Shown: positions 29,933 through 39,158, counted from the first letter of the stretch. The stretch is DNA of 64,000 bases from Glaciihabitans sp. (GCA_025463785.1 JAODBD010000005.1:334335-398334), one strand, 5' to 3'. Notes: generated by a model not told the origin, from the letters alone. Program-made: numbers and translations.

Positions 29933-30002
29933 GGGATCTCCTGGTGCTCGTTCGGAACGCGACTGTTCTGGTGAATCGACTGCCGGCTGGTTCGGCTGCC
30001 TG

Positions 30003-30542
30003 TTACGGGTTGATGTAGTCGCGGCCGCCGCGGATCAGCTGGTAGTAGTCGGTCTTGGACGAACGCGAAATATCCACCGCACCCCACGGGGTCACGATGC
30101 CAACGCCGACAATCATCGTGCCGCGCCAGTTGTGCTGGGAGGTTGTGACCAGCGTGCGTACAATGCCGCCCTTGGATGCCGTGTTCGGAAACAGGTAGCC
30201 GTAGTCCTGTGAACCGGAGCTGGACGTGATCGTCGAGCTGTTCCAATACCACTCGAGGATGTTTTCGGTCCACAGCAGCGGCCCGCCGTGCTTGTGCGTC
30301 AGGCGCATGCCCGCGGTGGGCTGGCCTGACGCGGGCACGGCAAGCGTGCCAGCGCTGGCAGTGGCAAGCGTTGCCCCGGCTGGAACGGCCGCCGTGGACT
30401 GTGTCGTCCCGTCGTCGAGCCACGCCTGAAGCGCCGGCGAGTCATCCGGATTCGGCGTTGTCGCTAGTGCCGGACCCGCGAGGGACAATGCCAGTGCAGT
30501 GCCTGCCACGACGCTTGCGAGCGTCGACAGTGTTCTCTTCAC
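30003..30542 (-). CDS. Secreted protein of unknown function upstream of an ABC transporter
   Basis: 179 aa; clear Sec signal peptide MKRTLSTLASVVAGTALALSLAGPALA|TTPN; aromatic C-terminal region WTENILEWYWNSS...YGYLFPNTASKGG. Confidence 0.75.
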   Translation of the reverse strand: MKRTLSTLASVVAGTALALSLAGPALATTPNPDDSPALQAWLDDGTTQSTAAVPAGATLATASAGTLAVPASGQPTAGMRLTHKHGGPLLWTENILEWYWNSSTITSSSGSQDYGYLFPNTASKGGIVRTLVTTSQHNWRGTMIVGVGIVTPWGAVDISRSSKTDYYQLIRGGRDYINP

Positions 30543-30626
30543 AATGACTCCAATCTCTGGCCGGGCCTTGGTGCCTCGACCGCATGAGGCTAGAGACTAT
30601 AAGTATTGTCAAATTGCGTGCGAAAG

Positions 30627-30635
30627 TTATCCACA
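30627..30635 (+). promoter_or_regulatory. DnaA-box-like 9-mer TTATCCACA
   Basis: Exact match read in sequence, 85 bp upstream of the 30542 start. Confidence 0.35.
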
Positions 30636-30671
30636 CCCCCTTCGCCGTCGGGTTCTGTGGTCGACGAGCGT

Positions 30672-31004
30672 CTAATAGATCGGCGGAACTTCGTTCTCGC
30701 GAGTGCGATCGTGCTCGGGCAAGACGTGCAAGCCCCCGCTGGAATTGGCGGAATTCATGAGCTCCTCGAGCCAGAGCTTGTTCATCGACGGCTGCCTCGT
30801 GCCATAGAACTTGAACTGGACCGCGACGGATGGGTGCATCCAGATGGTGCTGCGGCCGCTGCCGTTTGCCAGTTCCTCATCCCAGGAGAACGCAAAACCT
30901 TCGCCGCGACGAAGCTTGGTGATGACTACAACCTTGAGGTGAGCGAGCGTCCGGTCCTCGATCTCAACGACCGTCCCGGTCGCCCCGTAAATCAACTGGC
31001 CCAC
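30672..31004 (-). CDS. DUF7882-like protein (Microbacteriaceae-type, often annotated near DNA ligase homologues)
   Basis: From GTG at 31004: VGQLIYGATGTVVEIEDRTLAHLKVVVITKLRRGEGFAFSWDEELANGSGRSTIWMHPSVAVQFKFYGTRQPSMNKLWLEELMNSANSSGGL; family name from memory. Confidence 0.65.
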   Translation of the reverse strand: MGQLIYGATGTVVEIEDRTLAHLKVVVITKLRRGEGFAFSWDEELANGSGRSTIWMHPSVAVQFKFYGTRQPSMNKLWLEELMNSANSSGGLHVLPEHDRTRENEVPPIY

Positions 31005-31077
31005 GATGGTCCCTGCTTCTGATTGGGCAAACGCCTGACTTCGTGCCCGCGCTAAATAGTATCCCGGGCGTGGCGGG

Positions 31078-31428
31078 CTACAGAAAGTCGAACCCGAGCT
31101 GGTCTTCCCACCAGGTCTGATCATCGGATGCCATGATCCGGCTGGGCGCCAGAGCGTCGATTTTGGCGCGCAATGCCTCGAGCTCGACGGAGTCCCGAAT
31201 TCGGACATCCGACCCGTGGGCCGGAATGATGATCAGCTGACTCGTCGGACCGACAAGCAGCCGCGCGATTCCCTGCGCGTCGGGGCCAGTGGCATCCTCA
31301 TTAACGACGGGAATGTCGATGACATCAGCGGCATTTTCCGCGGCAAGTGCGCGCGCGTAGTCGATGACGGCATCGCCAATCCGATCGCTCGTCAGTACCG
31401 ATTCCCCGGAGTACGACAAGATCTTCAT
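31078..31428 (-). CDS. Hypothetical protein
   Basis: 116 aa, MKILSYSGESVLTSDRIGDAVIDYARALA; balanced composition and clean start. Confidence 0.6.
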   Translation of the reverse strand: MKILSYSGESVLTSDRIGDAVIDYARALAAENAADVIDIPVVNEDATGPDAQGIARLLVGPTSQLIIIPAHGSDVRIRDSVELEALRAKIDALAPSRIMASDDQTWWEDQLGFDFL

Positions 31429-31473
31429 CCTTCCACCATGCCCGCGTGGGCGCGGAGGGGCTACGCGTTGCGG

Positions 31474-32331
31474 TTATTGTGTGGGCGGCGTAGGGTGCTT
31501 ACCCCGCGCCTCATGGAACGCGATGACGGCCTGTACGGGCGCGTGATCCGAGGGCCAGGCACCCTCATACCGGGTGACATTGATGGCTGAACGGAGTACC
31601 TCCACCGTCGGTGTCACCAGTATCCAGTCGATGCGCTTGCGTTCGAGCGTCGGAGCGCGATAGTTCGGGAAAGTTCCCCAGGACTCGCTCAGGCGGGTCT
31701 CCGAGCCGTTCCAGCAGTCAACGAGGGCGCCCGCGCCGGTGAGCCTGGCGTGCGGAAGCGATTCGGCATCCGTGTTGAAATCCCCGGTCACTACCGTCGG
31801 CAACGACGACTCAGCAACCAGCCGAAGGATCTCGTCGGCCGACATCATTCTGGAGCGGCGCGAAAACTGGTCGAAATGGGTATTCAGCGCTCGAAAGTGG
31901 ACGTCCGTCGCACGATCCCGAAACGTGGCGTTAACCACGACACGGGGTGTGGGATTACCCCAGGAGGTCGAACCTGGGACCGACGGCGAGTCGGACAGCG
32001 CCAGCTGTGCCCAGTCGAGGAGTTCGAGACGATCACGGTCGTAGAACAGCGGACATCCCTCCCCGCGCTTGTTCGCGTTTCGCCCATAGCCGACCGAGCG
32101 GTAGTGGTCGCCGAGGGCGTGCCGAACGAAGCTGGCCTGGTCTGGCAGGGCCTCCTGCGCGCCCAGAATCGACGGCTGCTCGGTCTCCAGCATGCGACGG
32201 ATGAGCGGCTGCCGATGCTCCCACCGGTCCGGGCTGCGCGGAATCAGGCGCGTCATGCGTCGACGGATGTTGAAGCTCATGACGTGCAGATCGGGGGCCG
32301 CAATCGCGCCGATGAGTGGGGCGTACGTCAT
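31474..32331 (-). CDS. Endonuclease/exonuclease/phosphatase family protein
   Basis: From MTYAPLIGAIAAPDLHVMSFNIRR; LGAQEAL, TGDFNTDAES, WPSDHAPVQAVI. Confidence 0.88.
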   Translation of the reverse strand: MTYAPLIGAIAAPDLHVMSFNIRRRMTRLIPRSPDRWEHRQPLIRRMLETEQPSILGAQEALPDQASFVRHALGDHYRSVGYGRNANKRGEGCPLFYDRDRLELLDWAQLALSDSPSVPGSTSWGNPTPRVVVNATFRDRATDVHFRALNTHFDQFSRRSRMMSADEILRLVAESSLPTVVTGDFNTDAESLPHARLTGAGALVDCWNGSETRLSESWGTFPNYRAPTLERKRIDWILVTPTVEVLRSAINVTRYEGAWPSDHAPVQAVIAFHEARGKHPTPPTQ

Positions 32332-32384
32332 GGGGTTCAGCCTAGGCGGCGCTCCTGAACCCGAGCGGTTTGTCATCCCCGTGG

Positions 32385-32495
32385 CTACTCGGGGCGGGAG
32401 TCGATGACGAACTGCATCATGCGAGTGGCATCGCCGTCGTCGAACATCGGCGCGAGCAGGTGGTTGAACTCGAGTTGACGGCGGGCAGAGAACCT
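32385..32495 (-). pseudogene. Possible C-terminal remnant of a degraded gene
   Basis: Frame reads RFSARRQLEFNHLLAPMFDDGDATRMMQFVIDSRPE-stop with an in-frame stop directly upstream and no plausible start. Confidence 0.35.
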
Positions 32496-32557
32496 TCAGT
32501 GTCTCGATATGGCTCGCTCGCATACTTTGACTGGCTGCGCGGGGTGGAGCACTGTGG

Positions 32558-32884
32558 TTAGCTAATTGGCTCCACGATGACGGCCGTACCGTAGGCGCAA
32601 ATCTCGATATATGCGCCGATGGCGTTGGCGTCGAATCGCATTGCCGCGATCGCGTTGCCTCCACGGGCCTCCGCCTCTGCGGCCATTCGATTCATGACCT
32701 CAGCTCGGCTATCGTGCATCGTCCGCGTGTACTCAGGTAACTCTCCGCCTCCGATCGCCCGAAAGCTCGCCGTGATGCCGGCACCGAAATTTAGGGCACG
32801 AACTGTAAGGCCCATGACTTCGCCAAGCGTCTTCGTGATGGTGTAGCCGGGAAGGTCGTTTGTCGTAACAATGATCATGCCCAT
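32558..32884 (-). CDS. YbjQ/UPF0145 (DUF74) family protein
   Basis: 108 aa; LPGYTITKTLGEVMGLTVRA, RGGNAIAAMRFDAN. Confidence 0.9.
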   Translation of the reverse strand: MGMIIVTTNDLPGYTITKTLGEVMGLTVRALNFGAGITASFRAIGGGELPEYTRTMHDSRAEVMNRMAAEAEARGGNAIAAMRFDANAIGAYIEICAYGTAVIVEPIS

Positions 32885-33064
32885 ATCGTGGCACGAAGAC
32901 TGATCCGCAGAGAACGCCAGACAGGACTTGTCCCGTAAGTGGTCGACCAGCGAGCCTTATCAGTTACTTCACGTTCACCACATGGAGATAACAAAACAAT
33001 CATGACTCTCAGGAACTCGCGAAGAGTTGCCTGAAAAAGACATCGGCTTGACCAGCGTTTGATG

Positions 33065-33137
<73 letters not shown>

Positions 33138-33212
33138 GTGGCCGGGCAAGACCCGGACCGAGAAGCAAGATTAGCATGAGAGCAATCGTCTAGCGACTCG
33201 AAGGAAAACACC

Positions 33213-33689
33213 ATGACAGGCATCCGACTTGAGGCCGGCGAGCCGGCACCGAGCTTCACTCTCGACGACCAGGACGGTCATCCCGTGTCGCTTTCGGACT
33301 TCTCCGGAGAGAAGACGATCGTCTATTTCTACCCGGCAGCATCGACCCCGGGCTGCACGACCGAGGCGTGCGATTTTCGCGACAACATCAACTCGCTGAA
33401 GTCCGCTGGGTACCAGGTTCTCGGTGTTTCGAAGGATCAGCTGCCCGCGCTCAAACGGTTCCAGCAGGAGCAGGGGCTCAACTTCCCACTGCTGAGCGAC
33501 CCCGACCTGATCGTGCACAAGGAGTACGGCGCCTACGGCGAGAAGTCGCTCTACGGCAAGACCGTCGTCGGAACACTGCGCTCGACCTTCGTGGTCGACG
33601 AGAACGGCAAGGTCAAACTCCCGCTCTATAACGTGAAGGCGACCGGGCATGTTGCCAGCCTTCGCAAGAAGCTGGGACTCGACAAATAG
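33213..33689 (+). CDS. bcp: Thioredoxin-dependent thiol peroxidase (peroxiredoxin Q/BCP)
   Basis: 158 aa; YFYPAASTPGCTTEACDFRDN. Confidence 0.94.
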   Translation: MTGIRLEAGEPAPSFTLDDQDGHPVSLSDFSGEKTIVYFYPAASTPGCTTEACDFRDNINSLKSAGYQVLGVSKDQLPALKRFQQEQGLNFPLLSDPDLIVHKEYGAYGEKSLYGKTVVGTLRSTFVVDENGKVKLPLYNVKATGHVASLRKKLGLDK

Positions 33690-33719
33690 CGCAGCCTGCC
33701 GTGCGTCATCCCTCTGCCG

Positions 33720-34121
33720 CTAGGACTCGCGTGACCGCGTGGTCGCCGCCACAACCGTCGGCGTGAACAGCAGAACGACGATCGCGACGGCAGGCAGGAT
33801 CAGCGCGACGGCGATGGCTGCCGAATCCGCCGCCTTCGCCTGCAGGATGCTGACCCCAACGAGCGCCTGAATAATTTGCCAGCAGATGGATGCTCCCCGA
33901 ATCCACGGGCGACCCTTCACCGCGTGTATCGCAATGAGAATGAGCCCGGCAGCGGCAACTGCCGCACACACGGCAAGTGCGACCGCGCTCGCGATTGAGG
34001 CAGTCGGAGCAACAAATATCTCGACCACGAGATAAACCGTTCCGAGCGCCGCAGCCACGCCCTCAAGCAATATCAGGGCTGCAAGCACATAGAGCAGCGT
34101 TCGTTTTGGCCTTTCGCTCAC
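33720..34121 (-). CDS. Membrane protein, unknown function
   Basis: 133 aa, four hydrophobic segments. Confidence 0.65.
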   Translation of the reverse strand: MSERPKRTLLYVLAALILLEGVAAALGTVYLVVEIFVAPTASIASAVALAVCAAVAAAGLILIAIHAVKGRPWIRGASICWQIIQALVGVSILQAKAADSAAIAVALILPAVAIVVLLFTPTVVAATTRSRES

Positions 34122-34334
34122 AGCTACATCCCATACAAAACTATTGATTTGACTTCGTCCATATGAGAGCCTATGTGAGGTTGATTTGGCGCTTACAGAG
34201 TTGTGAGCAATTCCCGACTGCTCTTACCCTCTCAGATTTCAGGCCTCCCGAACGTCTGGTCGTCGGCCTCTGCAGCTTAAGCAACATCATTCGTGCGCCG
34301 TTTCATGGCCACATCATCAACAAGGAGTACCACT

Positions 34335-34583
34335 ATGGATTGGCGCGATAAAGCCGCCTGTCTGACCGCAGACCCCGAGCTGTTCTTCCCTGTAGGGAAC
34401 ACCGGTCCGGCCGTGGATCAGATCGATAAGGCGAAGGCTGTTTGTGCGCGCTGCTCCGTCACCGAGATGTGCCTCCAATACGCTCTCGAAACCAGCCAGG
34501 ATTCCGGCGTGTGGGGCGGACTCAGCGAAGACGAGCGTCGTGCACTCAAGCGTCGCGCCGCCCGGGCACGTCGCGCCTCATAA
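34335..34583 (+). CDS. whiB: WhiB-family Fe-S transcriptional regulator
   Basis: MDWRDKAACLTADPELFFPVG...CARCSVTEMCLQYALETSQDSGVWGGLSEDERRALKRR; four Cys and GVWGG turn. Confidence 0.95.
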   Translation: MDWRDKAACLTADPELFFPVGNTGPAVDQIDKAKAVCARCSVTEMCLQYALETSQDSGVWGGLSEDERRALKRRAARARRAS

Positions 34584-34665
34584 AGTCGGCAGACTCACCC
34601 AAGTCTCACCCATCAAGCCTGTAGGGAAACCGGCGGGCTTCGGTTGCCCGAGCACTTCGGTCGGC

Positions 34666-36162
34666 CTAGCCCTTCGTGAGCCAGTTCAGCGGAACGTTGA
34701 TCGTCACCTCGGTGCCGCTGCCCACGAGAGTGTGCCAGTCGATTGTGCCGCCGAGTTCGCCCTGAATCAGGGTGCGAACGATCTGCGTGCCGAGCCCCGC
34801 GCCCACCTTGCCCTCAGGCAGGCCAACCCCGTTATCCCTCACCTTGACGCTCAGTTCCCTGTCGTTGCGTTTGGCGATGATCGCAACCTCGCCGTCGCGC
34901 CCGGCAAGGCCGTGTTCGACTGCATTTGTCACGAGTTCGGTGAGCGCCAATGCGAGCGGCGTCGCATATTCGCTCGGCAGCGTCCCGAAACTGCCGCTGA
35001 ATTTCGGATGCACGGTCGTGTTGTGACTCGAAGCGACCTCCGCTATCAGCAGCAGAACGCGATCGAAGACGTTGTCGAAGTCGACATTCTGCGAGAGTCC
35101 CTCGCTGAGCGTGTCGTGAACGACCGCGATTGCTGCGACCCGCCTCATGGCCTGGCCGAGGGCATCCCGAGCCACGTCGTTGTGCGTGCGGCGTGCCTGA
35201 ATTCGCAGCAGTGACGCGACCGTCTGAAGATTGTTCTTGACTCGGTGGTGGATCTCGCGAATCGTCGCGTCTTTGGTGATGAGCTCGCGCTCCTGGTGGC
35301 GCACCTCCGTCACATCGCGGCAGAGGACGATGGCGCCGACGCGCTCACCATGATTACGAATCGGGATGGCGCGCAACGACACCGTCACCCCTCTGGCCTC
35401 GATATCGGTGCGCCAGGGCGCGCGGCCAGTGACCACCAGTGGCAGCGACTCGTCGACGACGTCGTTTCGGTCAACGAGCAGTTCGGTCGTAACCTCGGCC
35501 AGCGACTCGCCCTCAAGCTCACCCGCAAAACCCATGCGATTGAACGCCGAGAGAGCGTTCGGACTCGCGAACGTGACAGTGCCGTCGGGGTCGAGCCGGA
35601 TCAACCCATCGGATGCCCGCGGAGCGCCGCGCCTCGGAGCGGTCGGCGCACCCAGATCGGGGAAGTCGCCGGATGCGATCATCTGAAACAGGTCGTTCGC
35701 GCACTCATTGAAGGTGAGCTCCTGCCTGCTTGGCGTGCGCGCCTCGCTCAGGTTGGTGTGCCGCGTGATGACCGCGATCGGAAAGTCCGTGGTGAGCTTG
35801 CCGCTCGGCGCCAGCCTGCGCAGGACGGGAACTGCCCGCACTCGAGTCGGGGTCTCCTCGTACCAGGTCGGCGTCGTCGAGTCGATTATGGTGGTCGTTT
35901 CGAAAGCCTCGGTGACTTGCGCGGCCCATTCCGGCTTGACCGTTTGGCCGACGAAGTCTCGGTAGAACAGCGTCGCCGAGCTCGACGGGCGGGCGTGGGC
36001 GACCGCGACGAAGCTGTGGTCCTTACTCGGTACCCAGAGCACGATGTCGGCGAACGCAAGGTCGGCGAGCAGTTGCCAGTCGCCGACGAGCAGATGCAGC
36101 CACTCGATGTCTGCCTCGTCGGAGCGGCCCTGAGCGAGCACGAGGTCGGAGAGGGTTGACAC
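34666..36162 (-). CDS. PdtaS-like sensor histidine kinase (HisKA_2/HWE type, PAS)
   Basis: 498 aa; EIHHRVKNNLQTVASLLRIQARR, LTELVTNAVEHGL, DNGVGLPEG. Confidence 0.9.
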   Translation of the reverse strand: MSTLSDLVLAQGRSDEADIEWLHLLVGDWQLLADLAFADIVLWVPSKDHSFVAVAHARPSSSATLFYRDFVGQTVKPEWAAQVTEAFETTTIIDSTTPTWYEETPTRVRAVPVLRRLAPSGKLTTDFPIAVITRHTNLSEARTPSRQELTFNECANDLFQMIASGDFPDLGAPTAPRRGAPRASDGLIRLDPDGTVTFASPNALSAFNRMGFAGELEGESLAEVTTELLVDRNDVVDESLPLVVTGRAPWRTDIEARGVTVSLRAIPIRNHGERVGAIVLCRDVTEVRHQERELITKDATIREIHHRVKNNLQTVASLLRIQARRTHNDVARDALGQAMRRVAAIAVVHDTLSEGLSQNVDFDNVFDRVLLLIAEVASSHNTTVHPKFSGSFGTLPSEYATPLALALTELVTNAVEHGLAGRDGEVAIIAKRNDRELSVKVRDNGVGLPEGKVGAGLGTQIVRTLIQGELGGTIDWHTLVGSGTEVTINVPLNWLTKG

Positions 36163-36182
36163 CCCACAAGGCTAGCCGCTGA

Positions 36183-37469
36183 TCACGTGGTGACCGCTCG
36201 CAGACCTCGACGAGGACGGCCCTTAGGCGCACCCTTCGGCAGGATGCGCGAGGTGACCAGATCGCGAACGGCGACACGTACCGCGGACCGCGGCAGGACA
36301 TCCGCGAGCGTCTTGCCACTCAGGATGGCCGCGTCGAGCGTCGAGGAATCGGACGGAATCATTGCAGCCGACTCGATCCCGCCGAACCGCGACAGCGTCT
36401 GAGCGACCTGCCCGATCGGATTCAGACCGATCGCGCTCGCACGGATCTTGTTCATGACGACGATAACCCGACCGGAGGCGACCGTCTCGACGAGGTCGAC
36501 GTGTGCGCGCAAGAATCGCGAGAGCCCCACGGGGTCCGCGGCGCCGACGGCAATCACACTGTCGGCCTGTCGAAGCGCCGTGATCCCTGCCGCGTTGCGC
36601 CTGGGCGCGAACAGGTCACTCGAGATCTCCTCGTCGTGCTCGAGGCTGAAGCCGACATCGACGACCGTGTATTCGACCCAGTCGCGGCACCGTTCGAGCG
36701 TCGACTCCACACGCTTGGCCGAGAGTTCGGGCCAGCGACTGGGCCTGCCGATGCCCGTGAGTACCCAAAAGCTGGCATGACCGGAATGGTAGCGCTGGCC
36801 GATGCGCTCAAGCTCTGCCGTGGTGAGGTTGTCCGCGCCCGCGAGTCGACAGGCCGCCGCGAAGCCCGGTGCCTCATCCAGGAGCCCAAGGGAGGGTGCG
36901 ATCGACCCGCTGTAGGTGTCGACATCGGCGAGAACAACGGTCTTGCCCGCCGCGGCCAGCTCAGCTGCGACGTTGATCGCAATGGTCGTACGGCCGGGTG
37001 CGCCCGCCGGGCCCCACACCGCGATCACGGTCCCGCGGCGCTCGGCCAGCAACGCCGGGTCGGTCGGCGCGGATCGCTCGCCCACCGCAGGCTCGGCTAC
37101 GGCAGCGACGACCGCGAGCATCCGTTCGAGCTCGGGCCAGGTCGCTGCCGAGTCCGCCGTCTCCAGAAGGCCGAGGGATGCCGCGTGACGCCGGTCGACC
37201 TCGCCCGCGACGAGCGCGATCACACGAACGCCTGCCTCGTCGCAGATGGCAAGCAACCTGTCGGTGAGGTGACGCTCCGTTGCCGCAACGATCGCGACAT
37301 CCGGACGACGCTCGCTTGTGTCGGCCGACGCGCCGGCCAACGCGTCAATCCTGGCCGCGAGCTCGTGCGCCGTCCCGCACCGGGCGAGAATCTCATGGCC
37401 ATGCCGTTCGGCCTCTGCGGCGAGCCGATCCTCCGCTTCGAGCGGCAGAGCCAGGGCTATTCTCGCCAC
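36183..37469 (-). CDS. CpaE/MinD-like P-loop ATPase
   Basis: From GTG at 37469; deviant Walker A VWGPAGAPGRTTIAINVAAELAAAGKTVVLADVDTYSGSIAPSLG. Confidence 0.82.
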   Translation of the reverse strand: MARIALALPLEAEDRLAAEAERHGHEILARCGTAHELAARIDALAGASADTSERRPDVAIVAATERHLTDRLLAICDEAGVRVIALVAGEVDRRHAASLGLLETADSAATWPELERMLAVVAAVAEPAVGERSAPTDPALLAERRGTVIAVWGPAGAPGRTTIAINVAAELAAAGKTVVLADVDTYSGSIAPSLGLLDEAPGFAAACRLAGADNLTTAELERIGQRYHSGHASFWVLTGIGRPSRWPELSAKRVESTLERCRDWVEYTVVDVGFSLEHDEEISSDLFAPRRNAAGITALRQADSVIAVGAADPVGLSRFLRAHVDLVETVASGRVIVVMNKIRASAIGLNPIGQVAQTLSRFGGIESAAMIPSDSSTLDAAILSGKTLADVLPRSAVRVAVRDLVTSRILPKGAPKGRPRRGLRAVTT

Positions 37470-37470
37470 G

Positions 37471-38157
37471 TCACTGCCCCAGCGGGAGGTCGACGGGCAC
37501 GACGCTGAGGGCTCCGCCGTTAGCGATTGCATCGAGAACGCTCGCGGTCGAGGATTTGGGCACCAGAAGCTCAACCGACGAGCCCGTCCCCGTCGTTACG
37601 AGAGCTTTTTGGTCAATAATTCGCACGACAATCGCCGAAGATACGAGCACCGTGGGTGCGGCGAACGATCCAGCACCCGAGGTTGCCGTATCGACCTGCG
37701 CAGCCGACCACAGGTCGACGCGTGTACCCGTACCGATGGATGTCGCCAGCGCGCTATTCACGGACACCACGACGGACGTCAGCCTGGCCCCGGCCCCGCT
37801 GCCAACGGCAGAAGTTGGAACCAGCTCGCCCGCAGCAATCGCACGGGTCACCACGACGCCAGCGCCAGGGACATCCTTCTGCTGCAGGTACAGTTTCTGG
37901 ATGCTGCCAGCCCGGACACTGGTCGGAATCAGATCCCCTGCGGTTACGTGCTGACCCGGGGTCAGTGCCGTGCGCGCAGCAAGCACGTCGACCGACGCAT
38001 TGGCCGACGACACCAGCCCCACTACGCCGATCACCGACAGAACCACCAGAGCGAGCCCGATCGCAAATCTCGGATCAAACCAGAACGAACGGTACCGACG
38101 GGATGTACCGGAACGCGGGGCCTCTGGATGCGCGGTGCCGGAAATCGTTGCGGGCAT
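37471..38157 (-). CDS. SAF domain (CpaB/RcpC-like) protein
   Basis: 228 aa; N-terminal TM, VLAARTALTPGQHVTAGDLIPTSV SAF motif. Confidence 0.8.
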   Translation of the reverse strand: MPATISGTAHPEAPRSGTSRRYRSFWFDPRFAIGLALVVLSVIGVVGLVSSANASVDVLAARTALTPGQHVTAGDLIPTSVRAGSIQKLYLQQKDVPGAGVVVTRAIAAGELVPTSAVGSGAGARLTSVVVSVNSALATSIGTGTRVDLWSAAQVDTATSGAGSFAAPTVLVSSAIVVRIIDQKALVTTGTGSSVELLVPKSSTASVLDAIANGGALSVVPVDLPLGQ

Positions 38158-38222
38158 GTCTCTCCTCGGATTACAACTCGTTGGTGTCCATGCTCACGAC
38201 AGTTGAAGAAATGCCTCGAAAG

Positions 38223-38231
38223 TTATCCACA
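38223..38231 (+). promoter_or_regulatory. DnaA-box-like 9-mer TTATCCACA
   Basis: Exact match in the divergent region between the SAF protein and HTH gene. Confidence 0.35.
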
Positions 38232-38271
38232 GGCCCGTTTTTGCGATCCGCACGGTTCCATAATCGGAGTC

Positions 38272-38580
38272 ATGAACGAGTCAGATTCCCCGAACTCCTT
38301 CGGCCGGTTCCTTACACTCGCCGACACCGCAGAGGTGTTGAACATTTCTGCCGCGCAGTCATATGCTCTGGTTCGTTCCGGCGAACTTCCCGCGATCAAG
38401 ATCGGGTCCCACGGTCAGTGGCGAGTTGAGCGCACTGTACTCGAGTCCTATATCGAGGCCATGTACGAGGAGGTCCGCAGGTTGAGCCTGTGGAACCAAT
38501 CCGACTACACCGATAACGTGTCAGATCTCAGCGCCGGCCTTCAGCGGCTCAATCACGGCAGCCGAACGCAGAGCAGCTGA
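38272..38580 (+). CDS. Excisionase/MerR-type helix-turn-helix DNA-binding protein
   Basis: MNESDSPNSFGRFLTLADTAEVLNISAAQSYALVRSGELPAIKIGSHGQWRVERTVLESYIE. Confidence 0.88.
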   Translation: MNESDSPNSFGRFLTLADTAEVLNISAAQSYALVRSGELPAIKIGSHGQWRVERTVLESYIEAMYEEVRRLSLWNQSDYTDNVSDLSAGLQRLNHGSRTQSS

Positions 38581-39158
38581 CCGAAGCGCACCATTCGATA
38601 GTCAGTTACCGCGGAGTCCCGACGCGGGCTTCCGACATCGTGGACGGCGAGGTCGAGGTGATCGCGCCCGACTCGGTCGATCGTGCCGTGCAGCCAAGCA
38701 TCCGACAGATGCAGCTCGATGCCTTGGCGTCGCCGACAGAGGTCTCGCAAAACGAACGAGAGGCCGAGCTTCGCTGACAGCGCCGCGGGTGACTCCTCCT
38801 GGCTGCCGCCATCGAGGCTGAGCAGGACCTGCTCGCGAGTGAGGCTCACGGCATCGATGGCGTCGAACGGGATGATGCAGCCAGGTCTGCGACCCGACTC
38901 CTCCACCAGCTCCCCGGCGAACCAGTCACGGCCGAAGGTGGACGAGGTCGCTGTCACACTCGACCCGTCTCGAAGATGCAATCGCAGCATCCGCTCGCCG
39001 TCGCCTGCGGTCTGCGTGTGCAGAGCGTAGAGGCGATCCCGGATACCCAGCCTGGCCAGGCGCAGCCGTTCTTCCTCGGCCTGCAGGTCGATCTCTTCGG
39101 CCGTGAGTTCCTGTGCAAGCTGGCTCTCGAGGTCGTCAAACAGGTTGTCCCAGCGCAT
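38553..39158 (-). CDS. Hypothetical protein
   Basis: 201 aa, MRWDNLFDDLESQLAQELTAEEIDLQAEEERLRLARLGIRDRL; convergent 28-bp overlap with 38272-38580. Confidence 0.7.
   Translation of the reverse strand: MRWDNLFDDLESQLAQELTAEEIDLQAEEERLRLARLGIRDRLYALHTQTAGDGERMLRLHLRDGSSVTATSSTFGRDWFAGELVEESGRRPGCIIPFDAIDAVSLTREQVLLSLDGGSQEESPAALSAKLGLSFVLRDLCRRRQGIELHLSDAWLHGTIDRVGRDHLDLAVHDVGSPRRDSAVTDYRMVRFGQLLCVRLP

Noticed and set aside
30003-30542. Calling the secreted protein a lactococcin 972-family bacteriocin
   Set aside because: Only the genomic layout is similar; the mature sequence lacks a convincing match to the lactococcin 972 pattern as I remember it.
38272-38580. Excisionase-like HTH considered as evidence for a mobile element
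   Set aside because: No integrase, att-like repeats or phage genes nearby; neighbours are conserved chromosomal genes.
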